From Lomentospora prolificans (Eukaryota > Ascomycota > Sordariomycetes > Microascales > Microascaceae): DNA of 64,000 bases. The notes under the pieces are model-generated. The model did no database searches and had not been told where the DNA came from. It saw nothing but the letters and a program-made list of their open reading frames with translations. Location: the NCBI GenBank assembly GCA_029532625.1, contig JARFXM010000004.1, positions 434,001-498,000 of the forward strand, read 5' to 3'. Positions 23,823 to 35,949 of this stretch are shown one piece after another; within the stretch, counting starts at the first letter, position 1, and every line of letters starts with the position of its first letter. The position numbers and the translations under genes were made by a program.

Positions 23823-25033
23823 GATGGTCGGGTATTTTGATTCAAGTCACAGATTATGAGGGGTCAGAGTGAAGATTAGAGTGAAAGGACCTTTGTAGAT
23901 AGTTAAAACGGTTCATCATATTGTAGTCTGCAATGAATGTTCCATTTGTCGGCAACCAGCGAGTAACGTCATTGTTTCGTGCTTTTCCAGCGATAATCTG
24001 TGACGTCATGATCGGATCAAAGCTCGACGACGGCGCCGGACCTCAGGTTGCTTGCTCCGCTCACTAAGCTCCGGCTTGCACCGAAACCGGCCAGTCGGGT
24101 CGAGGAGGGTTAGATAGCAATTAAAATGATTTAGTACTAAAAGTTACGCTTGACCTTAACTCATGCGTGTGCGCGTGCTCCGGAGGCCAATGAAGAAAGC
24201 TCGGTCGAGTTGCCGGGTCGGTCACCGAGGGGACATCAGTACCTTGCAGGGATTTAACAATACTTGCCCGCGCTGGAGAGATGCAAGGTCGCGCGGTCCA
24301 ACTTATCCTACCAGGAGAGGGAAATCACCGCCAGCGCAGCAGTCAGTGGCTTCACATCCCGGCATCAGCGTCGTTTGGTGTTTAATCGTCCACTCGACGT
24401 CCAGGCCACTGTTGCATTCTAGGACCCTCAGAGGGGTTAAGTGGAGAACCGTCTGTGTCCCTCTTTGAAGATCGACACTGCAATCTCATCATCACGCCCC
24501 AATCATTCTCGATTTTTGAGACACGATGATGCATTTGGGCATTTTCTGGTTGATTCTAACTGAATATCGCGATACACCGTCATCAGCCCTTGGCACAGCG
24601 GTGAAGTCCACAGTGGTGGCATAATCCCTCATCGGAGAGCGTACGTATACGACTGGAGAGAAATCGTGGCATTATAACGCGCTCTATGCATCGTGCGGTT
24701 GCAATAAACCGGCTTTAGTAGATAATCACGCTCCGCAGTCCAGCCACATGTACGGAGATTTATCTGTAATTGGTTCCCATGCTAGCAGAACCACTGGTCG
24801 TATCTGAGAGAAGCACTCGAGTCTCACGAACTTTTAAACTCGACGAATTTCCTATCAACAAGCGACCTTGAATTAATTCCGTTCACCAAAGCGACCCCTT
24901 TCCTAATTCTAACGCCCGCTGGTATTTCGACGTCGGGTGAACTCAATCGTACCGAATTGAAGGGATTCGACCCGGGATTCTAAAGGCAAGGCGTGTGTCC
25001 TGCAGTAATAGCTCGAAACCAGCCATCGCCAAG
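23823..25033. other. Intergenic region between divergent genes
   Basis: 1.2 kb between the isomerase start and the secreted phosphodiesterase-like gene. It contains one CRE palindrome (24001-24008). No convincing open frame. Confidence 0.5.
24001..24008. promoter_or_regulatory. CRE/ATF palindrome upstream of mannose-6-phosphate isomerase
   Basis: TGACGTCA about 180 bases upstream of the minus-strand ATG at 23822. It matches the ATF/CREB bZIP consensus. Function inferred only from sequence and position. Confidence 0.4.
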
Positions 25034-25924
25034 ATGCGACCCAATCAGCTTCTCACAGCCGCAGCGCTCCTCCTCCAGGTTGTTGGCGCCGAACTGACCC
25101 TGCGGCTCGTATCTTACAACATCCGCTATGCGGCAACTTCACTCATGACAAATGAGAAGCCTTGGGCGACTCGCCGACCCCTGTTGGTCAACCAGCTTTC
25201 GGAGACCATCGCCGCAGCTCCTAGCGGCGCCCTGACGGTCATCGGTATGCAAGAGGTACTCCATCAGCAACTCCTCGACATCAAAAATGGTCTCGGCTCC
25301 AAGTGGGCCCATATTGGTGTCGCACGCGACGATGGAAAGCAGAGTGGAGAGTACTGTCCGATTTTGTACGACACCACGGCCGTTAAGCTCGTGTATACCG
25401 AGACGAAGTGGCTCTCACCGACCCCCGACACGCCCTCCTTCGGCTGGAATGCTGGTAGTCGTCGTGTCATCACCGTAGGCGTTTTCGAGGACATCAAGTC
25501 CGGTCAAAGGTTTCTGGCCACCAACACTCACCTAGACAATGCCAGCTCCCAGGCTCGCTCTGAAGGCGTCAAGGTAGCCCTCGACGTGATCAAGAGGGTC
25601 CAGGCCACCTATGGCCCTCTTGGTGTTTCTCTAACCGGAGACTTCAACTCGCCCCCTGGTGGTGATGCATACACCACCGTCGAAAATGACGGATACGTCG
25701 AAGAGATCTACGGCCTCGTCAATTCATCCAAGAGGTTCGGCCCCTTTGACACGTACACTGGATTCACTAGCACCACCGGAAGCAGGATTGACTTCATCTG
25801 GGTGGGGCCCGCTTCGGAGAATTTCTGGACTGTCGATCGATACGAAGTGATGGACAATGTTAAGGATGGCGTGTATACTAGTGATCATAGAGCAGTGGTC
25901 GGGGACCTTAAGCTAAGCACTTAG
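25034..25924 (+). CDS. Secreted endonuclease/exonuclease/phosphatase-family protein
   Basis: Single exon, 296 residues from the ATG at 25034. An upstream in-frame Met at 24995 would place 13 polar residues before the signal peptide, so the downstream start is preferred. Residues 1-20 form a clear secretion signal (Q-L-L-T-A-A-A-L-L-L-Q-V-V-G-A). The catalytic fold is marked by R-L-V-S-Y-N-I-R, G-M-Q-E-V-L (metal-binding Glu), N-T-H-L-D, G-D-F-N-S-P-P, and the C-terminal R-I-D-F-I-W-V and T-S-D-H-R-A-V-V. This is the EEP (DNase I-like) superfamily, metal-dependent phosphodiesterases. Family members of this size and layout in fungi are usually annotated only at superfamily level. The substrate could be a phosphodiester lipid, nucleic acid or sugar phosphate. 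Confidence 0.9.
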   Translation: MRPNQLLTAAALLLQVVGAELTLRLVSYNIRYAATSLMTNEKPWATRRPLLVNQLSETIAAAPSGALTVIGMQEVLHQQLLDIKNGLGSKWAHIGVARDDGKQSGEYCPILYDTTAVKLVYTETKWLSPTPDTPSFGWNAGSRRVITVGVFEDIKSGQRFLATNTHLDNASSQARSEGVKVALDVIKRVQATYGPLGVSLTGDFNSPPGGDAYTTVENDGYVEEIYGLVNSSKRFGPFDTYTGFTSTTGSRIDFIWVGPASENFWTVDRYEVMDNVKDGVYTSDHRAVVGDLKLST

Positions 25925-27935
25925 GCTAGCGACTGTCGTGAGATTTTCACCCGACGACTCCATTTCCCTGCAAAGGATAGGTGAAACGATCTGCGCGTAA
26001 TAAGCATGCCGTAGCTCATGGCCTCCGAGCGTTCAATATTACTGCCATACTTATATTACTTCGCCCGCTATGCTAATATACGGAGAGTGGAATGATGGAG
26101 CAAAGCTAAATTATCGGACTCACGGTTCCTCGCGAACAATGACAGATCTTTTGCTTAAACGACGCCTCAAACTCCCCGGATTACAGTTGCCTGACACCCT
26201 AGCGTAACTCGACATATCGGTCGGCCGTCAATAACTAGTAAATAAGAATAGTTTACCGAGAACTCAGGTCTTTTAGCAAGGTTGTGAATAGAAAAGTGCC
26301 TTGAATAGACAATACAGGGTTTGAAAATGGTACATATTGACGCTGTGAAACATTTGGTGCCGTGCAAGTACGCTCCAATTCTGGGGAAACTGGGGAGCCC
26401 TTCCCGTCTACCCGATGCCTGTGCATCATGTAGGGAACCTCAGCATTCCACCGTCTCGCTAATCCCACCCGAGGCAGCGGAACCAAATATCCGAGATCCT
26501 GGTTAATGGCTGGCGAATTCGAAGCGCGCGAAAAGTGGGATAAAAACAGTTTCTAACATTACTTGTACAAGTAGAGCTGGCAGTTGATCTGCTCCTCTTC
26601 TGCGATCTCATTCGAGGGCCTCCTTGGCCGGCTTAACCCCGGGCTCCGCTCCTGCAGATGCTTGATTGTTTTGAGCTTGGAATGTGCTTTAAAAATTTGA
26701 GGCGGACTTTTCCTACTTCCCGATCATGCCTTACAGGATGCAGGAGGGTTGCCCAACGCCTTCTCTTCAGATCTTGTTGCCTTGCTTGAACCCTCAGTCG
26801 TTTCATTCTCGTTTCTCCTTTACGGAAGCAAGGCACATGCCGAATGATGGCTGATCCGTTAGCAAGGCCCACAAGACTCTTCTGCTTTGGTGCAGTGATC
26901 GTGGAATCTTCTCCATCCCAAGAGGGTGACGGCCGGGATCGGATGGAGCCGGCCAACAATGACCTTGTCCCTGTTTGTCAAGCCTTGATCCCGGTTTCTA
27001 TCCATGACCTTCACTAACTTGCCATGACCCTCGATGGCGTGTAGATCTCCCACGGTACAAGGTTAGGGGTCTTGGGAGCTAATGGTAGTATTAATAGCGC
27101 TGGTTTGGTGTCCTTCTTGAAATAAGGACACTCTATGTTATTGGAAATAACAACCACTCACACGCTCCTCAGCTACGACTGTTGACCTTTTCATCTTCGG
27201 CACCGCAGAGCCAGCACCTGCAATCATGGCCGTCTCTATTCCAGTCCTTCGGGCATTCTTTTATTAAGAAACCCACATCCGCCCTACCGAGTTCGTCGAG
27301 TTACGTGTCAAAACAGAGAGCCCTTTCGTCGCCCCCGAGTCACGATGGTAAGGCAGGTAAAGTATCCACGTCAAATATTTCCGAGGTGGAACGAGGATAC
27401 ATTTATTATGATGGGCGTCCGTTTTGATTACAGTGATTGCGAACTAGAAATTTCCACTGTTCTGGGATTGGTATTACTGGCGTATTGGAGTACTTCAATG
27501 CTTGATGCAATGGATGACCGCATATATGTCGGATTGGGAACATGATACACATTTCCTGTCGTACTAGTGACACGAGGATTCATCGCGTGTCGACCAGGAA
27601 CAAAGTGGATATCTTCTGGTACAGGAAAGTCTAGTCACGGGCGTTTCAGCTAGAGCGTGCGCATCGAGAGCCAGTCTAACATCCCGTAGGGGTAGATCTC
27701 GATATAAGGCTTGTGAGGCAATTATATTACTACTTTACTGCAGAGGCTCACTCTCATTGAACTGCCGGTGTTGTACAATATCCAGTCGGCTTCCCCTCAT
27801 TGAATGTTACATTTCGACAAATCCGCGTCTGTTCTTTCTTCTCCACCACTCACCTTGAGTTTTACTGCCATATTAAGGCATAATAAAACGCAAGATCCTA
27901 CAACATTTCAACACCAAGTAGTATCAAACACAAAG
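25925..27935. other. 2 kb intergenic region
   Basis: No open frame above about 110 codons and none with a motif. The last 150 bases before 27936 are CT- and CAA-rich, fitting the leader of the methyltransferase gene. Confidence 0.5.
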
Positions 27936-28823
27936 ATGTCATCGGAACAAGAATTTGTCTCCGTCCCGCTATCTTCCGCAGCGCAGGTAGCAGCGTACTC
28001 ACTCCAAAATCCGGATAACCCCGAGATTGAGCTCGGACAAGCAAGCCATCGCATTCGCATAATCAACTCCTGGGAAGTTCATCCTGGAGACCGAATCCTC
28101 GAAATCGGTTGCGGGCAAGGGAATTGCACGGCTGTTCTGGCTGAGGCGGTCGGCTCTTCCGGCCATGTTGACGCCATCGACCCCGCACCTGGCGATTATG
28201 GAGCGCCGTTCACGCTTGATCAAGCGCACGAATTTATGAGTGCCAGCCCTATCGGACAACGAATAACTTGGCACCGGGACGAGCCCACCGAGTTTTTAGC
28301 CAAGGGGACTGATGTCTGGGACGCTGCAGTGTTGCTGCATTGCATCTGGTATTTCTCGTCGCCTGACGACCTGGCACACATCCTCACTTCCCTGAAAGGG
28401 AGGGTTAAGAGGGTGCTCGTGGCCGAATACTCGCTGCGCGCGAGCAAAGCCACCGCCATGCCTCATGTGCTGGCGGCGATAGCGACAGCAACGGTAGAAG
28501 CTCACAAGGCAGAAAGCAAAGAGAATATCCGAACGCTGCTTAGCCCCAGTGAGATCAAACATATCGCAAAGGAAGCAGGTTGGACCATGACGAAGGAGAG
28601 CTATGTCGTCCCTGAGACGGGGCTCTTTGACGGATACTGGGAGGCAGGCGGTGTAGCTAGCGCGTCCTTCACACGCGAAGTCGAGTCAATAATTAATGAC
28701 CCCAAGATAGCGGCACTTGCTCGGTCTGCAAGGGATGCCACGGTATCTGCGGCGGAGAATATTGGTGGGTTGAAGAATATCACTACGATGGATGTGTGGT
28801 TGGGTACCTTCTTGTCGGACTAG
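27936..28823 (+). CDS. SAM-dependent methyltransferase, class I
   Basis: Single exon, 295 residues from the ATG at 27936. An in-frame ATG at 27804 would add 44 poorly conserved Ser/Thr-rich residues. Motif I is I-L-E-I-G-C-G-Q-G-N, followed by the acidic motif II region V-D-A-I-D-P-A-P and a post-I block with D-A-A-V-L-L-H-C-I-W-Y-F. The methyl acceptor is unknown. A long helical C-terminal region (L-L-S-P-S-E-I-K-H-I-A-K-E-A-G-W) resembles small-molecule methyltransferases of fungi. No neighbouring biosynthetic core enzyme suggests a pathway. Confidence 0.87.
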   Translation: MSSEQEFVSVPLSSAAQVAAYSLQNPDNPEIELGQASHRIRIINSWEVHPGDRILEIGCGQGNCTAVLAEAVGSSGHVDAIDPAPGDYGAPFTLDQAHEFMSASPIGQRITWHRDEPTEFLAKGTDVWDAAVLLHCIWYFSSPDDLAHILTSLKGRVKRVLVAEYSLRASKATAMPHVLAAIATATVEAHKAESKENIRTLLSPSEIKHIAKEAGWTMTKESYVVPETGLFDGYWEAGGVASASFTREVESIINDPKIAALARSARDATVSAAENIGGLKNITTMDVWLGTFLSD

Positions 28824-29642
28824 CCGTTATCTTACTAGGCAGTCAGGCGCGCACTCTTACGCGAGTTTTGGGCTTTAGTTCTAAATTCTCTGAAAGATGC
28901 CGTACTTTTGGAACGATGAGCCTAATATTAGAACGTGCAGTGAGATGAGTAACTTGGGCGGCAGAGAAATAAACCCATGCGCTGAGGTAGAAGAGGGCGT
29001 CAATCTACCGCGGTGGACCATCATAGAGGACGGATAGATACCCAGTAGTCTCCACTGATCATTAAGCATATTGCCATTTCTCTGTCTGAACCCCATGTTC
29101 CTAGTGACGGCAAAGGTGTGAGAACTAGGAGTAGTTACCGCGTTGATGCAGTCAGCTTCCTGTTCGGGCTTAAGACTGATCCTCGTGCCATTTAACACCA
29201 GAAGGAACCGGATTGTACGAAAGAAACTAAAGACAGGAGGTACCTTGGCCTTTACGGAGTCGGATGAGCCGAGTCCCTGCTTTAGTGGAGAAACCTCACT
29301 CGGTCTTTGACGCCGCTCAGGGAAATGACGATGTCAAGCCGCCAATGCTTGAGAATCATGTCAAGGCGGGATTGGGCTGGCTAGAATAACCTTGGAATAT
29401 TTCATCTGAGCAAATTTCTCACTACGCATGATGGACTGCAGGATTTTGGCTGAAGGCGTGCAACGAGATTTACATGGGCAATTGCTGACCCGTCGATAGT
29501 CCTCGAGTTGGTGGTTATGGGGTATCACATCATTGAATGTAATAGCAGTCCCTGCCATATATCGTCCCTTCAGCACGCAAATAGAGCTGTCTTCCCTGTC
29601 CCGGTCTGTCTCTATGCCTTCGCACGTTGCATCACAGTGACT
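28824..29642. other. Intergenic region
   Basis: Between the methyltransferase stop and the 3' end of the minus-strand membrane protein. Only short motif-free frames. Confidence 0.5.
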
Positions 29643-30362
29643 CTACTTCTTCTCGTCCGTCATCAGCTCATCGTAACCCTGTTTGATCTCCTGTGGCGTG
29701 AACTTCTGGGTATGCACGGCGATGACAAAGTACCACTGGTACAACGATAAAATCCTACACAACGAGCGCATCAGTATCGAAGAGTCTAAGGGGTAGTAGC
29801 GTTTTAGGGCAACGTACAGGGAGCTCGCGCCAAAGGCGCCGACGGCAATGCATATGCTCTCGAGGTCAGATCTTGCGACACCGCTGACCTCGCCGACCAA
29901 GCCGCCGAGGCGACGACGTTGAAGAAAAGCGATACCCTCTTTGTCGTTACCGTAGAGCATGGCGAACATGACGGCAGGCCCCGCGATCCACATCGCGGTA
30001 GAGATAGCGAGAATAATGATGTACCATTTGGGCACTCTAGGGTTCGTCGCAGAGATGGGACCGACGGGAGGGCCCGGGAGGAAGAAATGAAATACGGCCT
30101 AAGTTCAATCCGTTATTAGCTATTCTGTCATCGCGGACGTGGAGGTCAGTCGTACAATCGACAGGTTAAAAATGGCCGCCGGCCTGACGGGACCTTCCTT
30201 GACCTTGGCGACGGCAGCGGCGGAGAGACCAAGCACGATGATGGAGCAGAGCCATTTACCCCCGCCTGCGCCGAGGCCGTTATCGTAGAGCTTCTTGATG
30301 CGATCGTTCGATTTGTATTCCTCGGCTGACATGTTGGTGTGTCTATTTCTTCCGGTCGCCAC
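29643..30362 (-). CDS. Small four-helix membrane protein of unknown function
   Basis: Exons 30362-30156 and 30098-29643 join over a 57-base intron (GTACGA donor) to give 220 residues; a second Met is 10 codons in. About four hydrophobic segments are visible: around W-L-C-S-I-I-V-L-G-L, across the splice at A-I-F-N-L-S-I-A-V-F-H-F-F-L, W-Y-I-I-I-L-A-I-S-T-A-M-W, and S-I-C-I-A-V-G-A-F-G-A-S-S-L. The ends are hydrophilic and the C-terminus is Lys-rich (E-K-K). I do not recognise the family. The splice restores a helix, which supports the model. Confidence 0.65.
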
Positions 30363-31394
30363 GGTTTGATTGGAAAATGCTCGAGTCCGTTCGCGCTTGA
30401 AGCGAGAATGGAAGGAAGAAGAAAATTACGGTCGTGACTTGAGGTTTTGCGGATTCGGGATCACCGCATTCTGCGATGCGGTGACCTCTGCAGTTTTGAG
30501 AAGGGCTGGCGGCAGGATTCCTTGAATCACCACAGGGCAGAGACGATGAGCAGGGGTGGTGTAAGACGGGGCCTCAAATATGCCGGCTTAGTGGCGCTAT
30601 GTAGATATTCGTCTTCAACCACACTGATGGACAAACCTGGTATCAACTTTTAATACAAACAAGCCTACATCCCGAGCACCGCCACCGCGAGGGCTCTTCG
30701 CCGACGAGGCTGGACGACTGTGCCTTCTCCTAGAGCGTCGCATCGCATGTAATCGAGATCGCAATCCTCAGACCCTGCAGATCTCCACCTTTTAGACATT
30801 TGGGGTCCCTGCTCAAAATGAGGAGCGTCACACTAGTCAAACTATGCGTTTGCAAAAACTTGATTGGCGGATGGGAAGTATCGTCTGGTGAAAGAGCCCT
30901 ACCAACCAACGTAGGCGAATTTTGGCCTGCATCGACCCAAGACACGCGACCATTCAGACGTGGTACTGTACCATACATACCGTGAGTGCGACGCTTGCCA
31001 CTCCAAGGTTTAAATACCGGTATCGCCAAGATATCATGACAAAGGACGACAAAGGAGAATAACATGGAAAATGATGCTCGGTCGGTAGAATCAAACAACG
31101 ACAAGGCCAATCTCGGTTATTCCAAAACCGGCTTCCTAAACCGCAGAACCAGTTAATAACTTCCACTTGACACGCGATGAGAATTGAACCTCGACTTACC
31201 ATTCTCGTAAAAAATCCAGCTATGGTCTTCCCATTTCCAGGAACGAGAGTGTCGTGACATGACTCGATATGGGGTGGTCCCTCTCCAACGCCGGGAGGAT
31301 ACTCCGAAAAGGTTCCCGAACTCGTACAAACCTGGAATAATAATAACATGCAAGTCAGCCAAATCTTCTCCATCCATTCAAGAACTGGGGAAAA
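30363..31394. other. Intergenic region
   Basis: Holds minus-strand open frames at 30730-31110 and 30954-31373. One includes a P-G-N-G-K-T stretch faintly like a P-loop, but nothing else supports a gene. See the rejected list. Confidence 0.4.
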
Positions 31395-33427
31395 TCAGAC
31401 CAGGATGCCAGCAAGGGTTTCTTCTCCCTGTACGCCACGGTATATAGCAAGTACTTTTGTAATCTGTTCGCCGTCTGCGTAGTTGATCTGGAAGGGGTCC
31501 GTCTCCTCGTCAATGTCCAGATCTTCTGGCCCAATCTGTAGAGCCTCGCGCCCACTGGAGAAGGTGATGCGGACGCCCCAAAATCTATTGTTCTGACCAA
31601 CACACGCCCGCAGCGTCATGGTACCAAGATCCGCCAAATTTTCAAGGTCGGGCTCAGCAAACACGTTGAGGTAAACCGGTCGCTGTCCAAAGAAGTCATC
31701 CCCGTCTGGCAGTGGACGCTCCATTCCAATAAATGAGTATCGTGGATCTGGTATGCTCGGAAACCAGAATGCAAGATCGCGGAAGTCGAAATCCTCGGGA
31801 AATCTCGTGTCGTCTGCGGTTGACAGTGACACGAACCCGAAAGCCTAGATCAAGACGAAAGCAGGAAAAGTATTAATACTAGTCGGAGATGATGATAACT
31901 TCATCACTTCAGGGCTAGGGACATATGCACTCACATTGAAAGCACCCGCCAAATAACGAATTGGCACAGCAGGTTTGGACTGCGGAACTAACCGCCGCTG
32001 GGGTAGGCGTGCATGATGTCCAATCCACTGCGAAACGGGGCCTTCTGTCGGTACCACCGATATTCCTCGAATTCCCCTCTCGTCATGGGCAAGGAGGAAC
32101 CCAGCCACTGTATTCTTCGCATCGAACGCTGAATGCTCATTCTGGGGAATAACATATCCTAGTCTCCGCGACGATCCGTCCTCACCTTCGAACCTCAGCC
32201 CGGAAATATAGTGTTTCCCAAAGACGTTGACGGTCGAGACGAATGTCTGGTATGCGCCCTGGGAGAGATCAATGCTTCTCTTTCGGAGTTGCCTTGGTCC
32301 GGCGATATAATGCGTAAAGCCTGGTGGGAGCCGAATAGCAGTGACGAGCTTCTTATCCTCTTGGGGCGCGGCTGGCTCGAATAACGACCGTTGGGGAATG
32401 CCATCGCAGTGGGCGTTCGCTATCGTATCTACTAACTGTCGTAACCCGCGTGCGAGGTCCCAAACCCGTTTCCTGTTCCACACATCCGGGTTATCGCTAA
32501 GGGAGTCGAATTGATTGTATATCCACCACCATTTCCCCGAATGCGACTTTGCGTATTCGTGCCATTCGAAGATAAAATTACGTTCGCGATCCGGATGAAA
32601 TCTAGATTTCCAAAAGCCGTCGGGTAGCGGCCACTCCGCGCATGCTCGTGAGGCTCGCCTCAGATTCCCCACGTCCTTGGAGGGCAGCAGTTCGAACAAG
32701 TCCTGTATAATCTCGCCCGGAAGAACCGAAAACGGATCCTTCAGTGACAGATTGTTGGGGGCCAAACCCGCCCAAGTCTTCTCAGAGATATCCCCTTCCA
32801 GAATACTAGTCGCGGTTTCAAAGGCCTGCTTGATCACCTCGGTTTCTTTCGGATTCGAGCTCACCCCGTCACGGAAAGCGGCACGGGTTAGGATCGGCTC
32901 CATTTCGATGGGGAGTCGACAGCGAGGGTCTTGAACTTCAAAGATCCCACCGTACGTGTGTCCAAAATTTACGACGCCGATGCGATTCGGTACAGACATG
33001 CAGAGTTCAAAAAGCGCTTGTGCGTCCACAGGGCGACTCGTATTGGCGATTTGCAAGACATGCCAGCAGGCGCTGTGAATGGGGAAACCGCACGCCGTAC
33101 CTAGCTGATCCTGTAGGTGACGGAGGCCCGGGCCATCCACTATCGGTTTCATCATCAAGATGCGAAGGGGGATATCATTTGGAAGCGGGTTCCCATTGAC
33201 ATATATTGCCTCTTCAGCATCGTTTCGGTCCCAAGTACCGGTAAACCTCACGTCCAGCCATTGCGCGTTAACGGCGATGACTAAACCGTTAGAACGACGG
33301 GTTGACAGTAGGGCGAGCTTTGCTTATCGCATGGATGCTACTCACTCGATTCATGCTGGCTTGACCATTCGCCTTGTCGAGTTAACGAATAGCCACAAAG
33401 GATACAATGGTGGGGTGTTCTCTCCAT
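31395..33427 (-). CDS. F-box protein with DUF7600-like region
   Basis: Exons 33427-33346, 33280-31935 and 31844-31395 keep frame and give 625 residues. The short first exon encodes C-I-L-C-G near residue 8, a start typical of this fungal family, which decided the start codon. The N-terminal part has the G-F-P-I-H-S-A-C-W and N-F-G-H-T-Y-G-G-I stretches of the family. An F-box lies at about residues 214-255 (L-P-G-E-I-I-Q-D-L-F-E-L-L-P-S-K-D-V through W-P-L-P). The rest is the C-terminal region I associate with DUF7600. F-box proteins dock substrates to SCF ubiquitin ligases through Skp1. In filamentous ascomycetes this family is numerous and uncharacterised, so substrate and role are unknown. 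Confidence 0.82.
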
Positions 33428-35949
33428 CGTTGGGTTGATCGGGTTTGGGTTGAAGCTGAAACACAGTTCTCAGCTACATTGCATGTCTCGGGTTATGCCT
33501 CCGCCAACATTTGAGCCACGTTCTCGATTGCGTGTGGCTGTGTCGATACTGCTCCAACTCTGTTGGCCTAGCTTTCTTGTCTCTCCTCTGTGCTTTTCAT
33601 CAAGGTCACAAGCGGCGGCCGCCCGACCAGAGCAATTTTGTTGATACTCACTCAAGCACCCGATACCCTCAAATTCAGGATGGAAGACAAGAAAGGCGGA
33701 CGGAGAAAAAAAAATACTAACGGCCGAAAGAATTCCTCTACGCCTCACTTTGATTTAACGAGTCCCTAGAATCGCAGTTTTAGACGGTGATTGTTCCTTC
33801 CACCAAACGCTCGGCGAGGAATATCCGTGACTTTAAGCAAGGAAGGAGCACGCCGTAAATTTTTCAAGAGAAGAATAGTAGCATACACCGCTGGAAATAT
33901 TCCATACGGCTGGCCCTAGGATTTCAGAACCTACAATGGCAGGGTTCAAAACCGCCAATGTTCCGCCAACCTCGGTGAGGGATGTCAATATGAACAAGGA
34001 GAGAAGAGCACGCCATATGAAACCGGCTGTATAAGGCTGCACCTGACGGGAAGCATTGGATGAGATGTCAGATCCCATGTCTCTACTAGAGGGAGCGTTC
34101 TCGCCATGACTCGTCTGATCGGGTTGATCCGGACAGCTTCCGGCGAGGGCATCTCATGGGGTTTGTGCGCCACAGATATCAGCCTATGCCTGGCTGGCTG
34201 GCCTGGCTGTTGTGGCGCGCAACCCCCTGAAAATCCAGGGTCCCAGTGACAAAGCCAGCAGTGGATCTTGCCCGGCGGTTTTTCGATTGGCCTGGCAGTC
34301 TGTTCAGTATGGGTGCCGGTGAGCCGGCGTCCACGTCCACCTAAATCATCAGTCAACGATGTCTAAATGGGGCAACTCCTCGTAAAAATTCGCACAGGAT
34401 CATTATCACAAATTGATCGCTGGACTTACCTACACAGCATGTCATGGGCTCTTGGCTCCTCTCACCTCTTACCTGTATTGAGTATCGCAGAGTATGTGTG
34501 ATGTCGTCCCAAAGTGCGGCAGATATGACATCTCTCTAGCAGTTGCCATGATGCCGTGACATTCTAAGCGAGCGTACACAAACCATCCTTCGTGGTGCCT
34601 TGTCCTACCATCCCCGCTTCCTTTGGCTTTCCAAGACTCTTTACATTGTTGTCAACCCCCTCACCCGGGCTGTCTTTTCAGGATCATAGCCTGGCAGACG
34701 GGCTTATTGTGCCAATAGAGTAAGCTGGGTGCCGATCAATCCGACCGTCCTGCGTCTTCCAGCGATGATTGAACCGATTACCATGGTCCTTTGAGCCGAT
34801 AGGGCTACCGAGGCCTCGTCAAACTCTTGGCCGTCCCATCCTCTGCGAAAGGGTGGTGTGCGCCCGGACGTAATAATGCGTTGCACACCCCTCTCGCGCT
34901 GCCGGATTTTTGACAGCCAAACGAGCTGCAGGCCTGTCGGGTAAAAAAGACGAAATGGAGAAGAAAAAAAGAAAGAAATTTTCCTTCCCGGAACGATTGG
35001 GGGAACAGACGGCGAGAGTTGAGCAAATCACAACGCCCGGATAATATGCCCGCAAGGAAGGGCCAAAAAAGCGCCAAGACAATTGAGCCTTTCCCGGACC
35101 CAGTCTTCCAATCGCTCACCTGGGATTTCCGGCGGTGACTGCCGCGCCGGAAAAGGCATCCCCCATGGACAATCAAAAAACGGAAATAAGACGAAAGCGA
35201 AGAGTATCCTCATCCTTAATCTACTAAGTCGTATCCAGGATGAAGTGCCGACCTCTCACCTCTAGATTGCGGGCCGCATCTAATATGTCAAGGCTGCCGC
35301 GCGTCCCAAAGGCCGGGGCGTCGGGGCTTTGGTTCACGAGTAGAGTCTTCTGCTCTAAATCTTGCGGCCGCCCGAGATATCATTAATAGATAGAGGGGAA
35401 GGTGTCCCGCTCCACAGACGGGCTGGATGGAGAAGAAAGAATGCATGGGACGGTCCCTGGTTTTTATGGAGCTTCCTTCCCAACTTATTCCCGGTTCCTT
35501 GAGAGGTTTGAAGCGATCTCCGTGATTTCCATTCTTCAAGGGTCTCTGAAGAAGATGTGCTATTAGATTCACAAGCTTTACATCACAGCACAGCACATCA
35601 ACTTAAGGCACCGCACATAACGCAGGCGACAAAGATTCGGCTCAGACCTTCAATTTCACTTTGCTTCTCATAAGCTAATATCGTGACAAGACTTTTAACA
35701 GAAGGAGGGGGAACCTTGGCTCTTTCCTTGGCTGCTTGGATCGACTCATCATACCTGCACTTTCCAGAGCAGCTAAATTATAAGTTTAGCAGGAGCGAGC
35801 TGCGCCCACGATGCTCACAGCTTGCATACTATGATCCAAAAAACCCCAGGCTATCCGAACCCCACCACTCCTCCACATACCACATAGCCATTCCTCCTTG
35901 GAATCAAAACAAGCTATCCAGAACATACATATTCATCAACTCACTCGAC
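33428..35949. other. 2.5 kb region without a convincing gene
   Basis: Several minus-strand frames of 80-140 codons (33833-34078, 33985-34356, 34805-35176) overlap each other. One (33833-34078) has a single hydrophobic segment but no extension that would make a transporter. The last 300 bases hold the promoter and leader of the GH114 gene. Confidence 0.4.

Noticed and set aside
31150..31260. Minus-strand GGTTCAATTC stretch considered as a tRNA B-box
   Set aside because: No matching A-box, acceptor stem or cloverleaf could be formed.
30954..31373. Minus-strand frame containing P-G-N-G-K-T, considered as a degraded NACHT/P-loop gene
   Set aside because: The first P-loop glycine is missing and no other NACHT or ankyrin motif is seen.
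33833..34078. Minus-strand frame with one hydrophobic segment resembling the first helix of MFS transporters
   Set aside because: No continuation into further helices on either side; a single helix is not evidence of a transporter.
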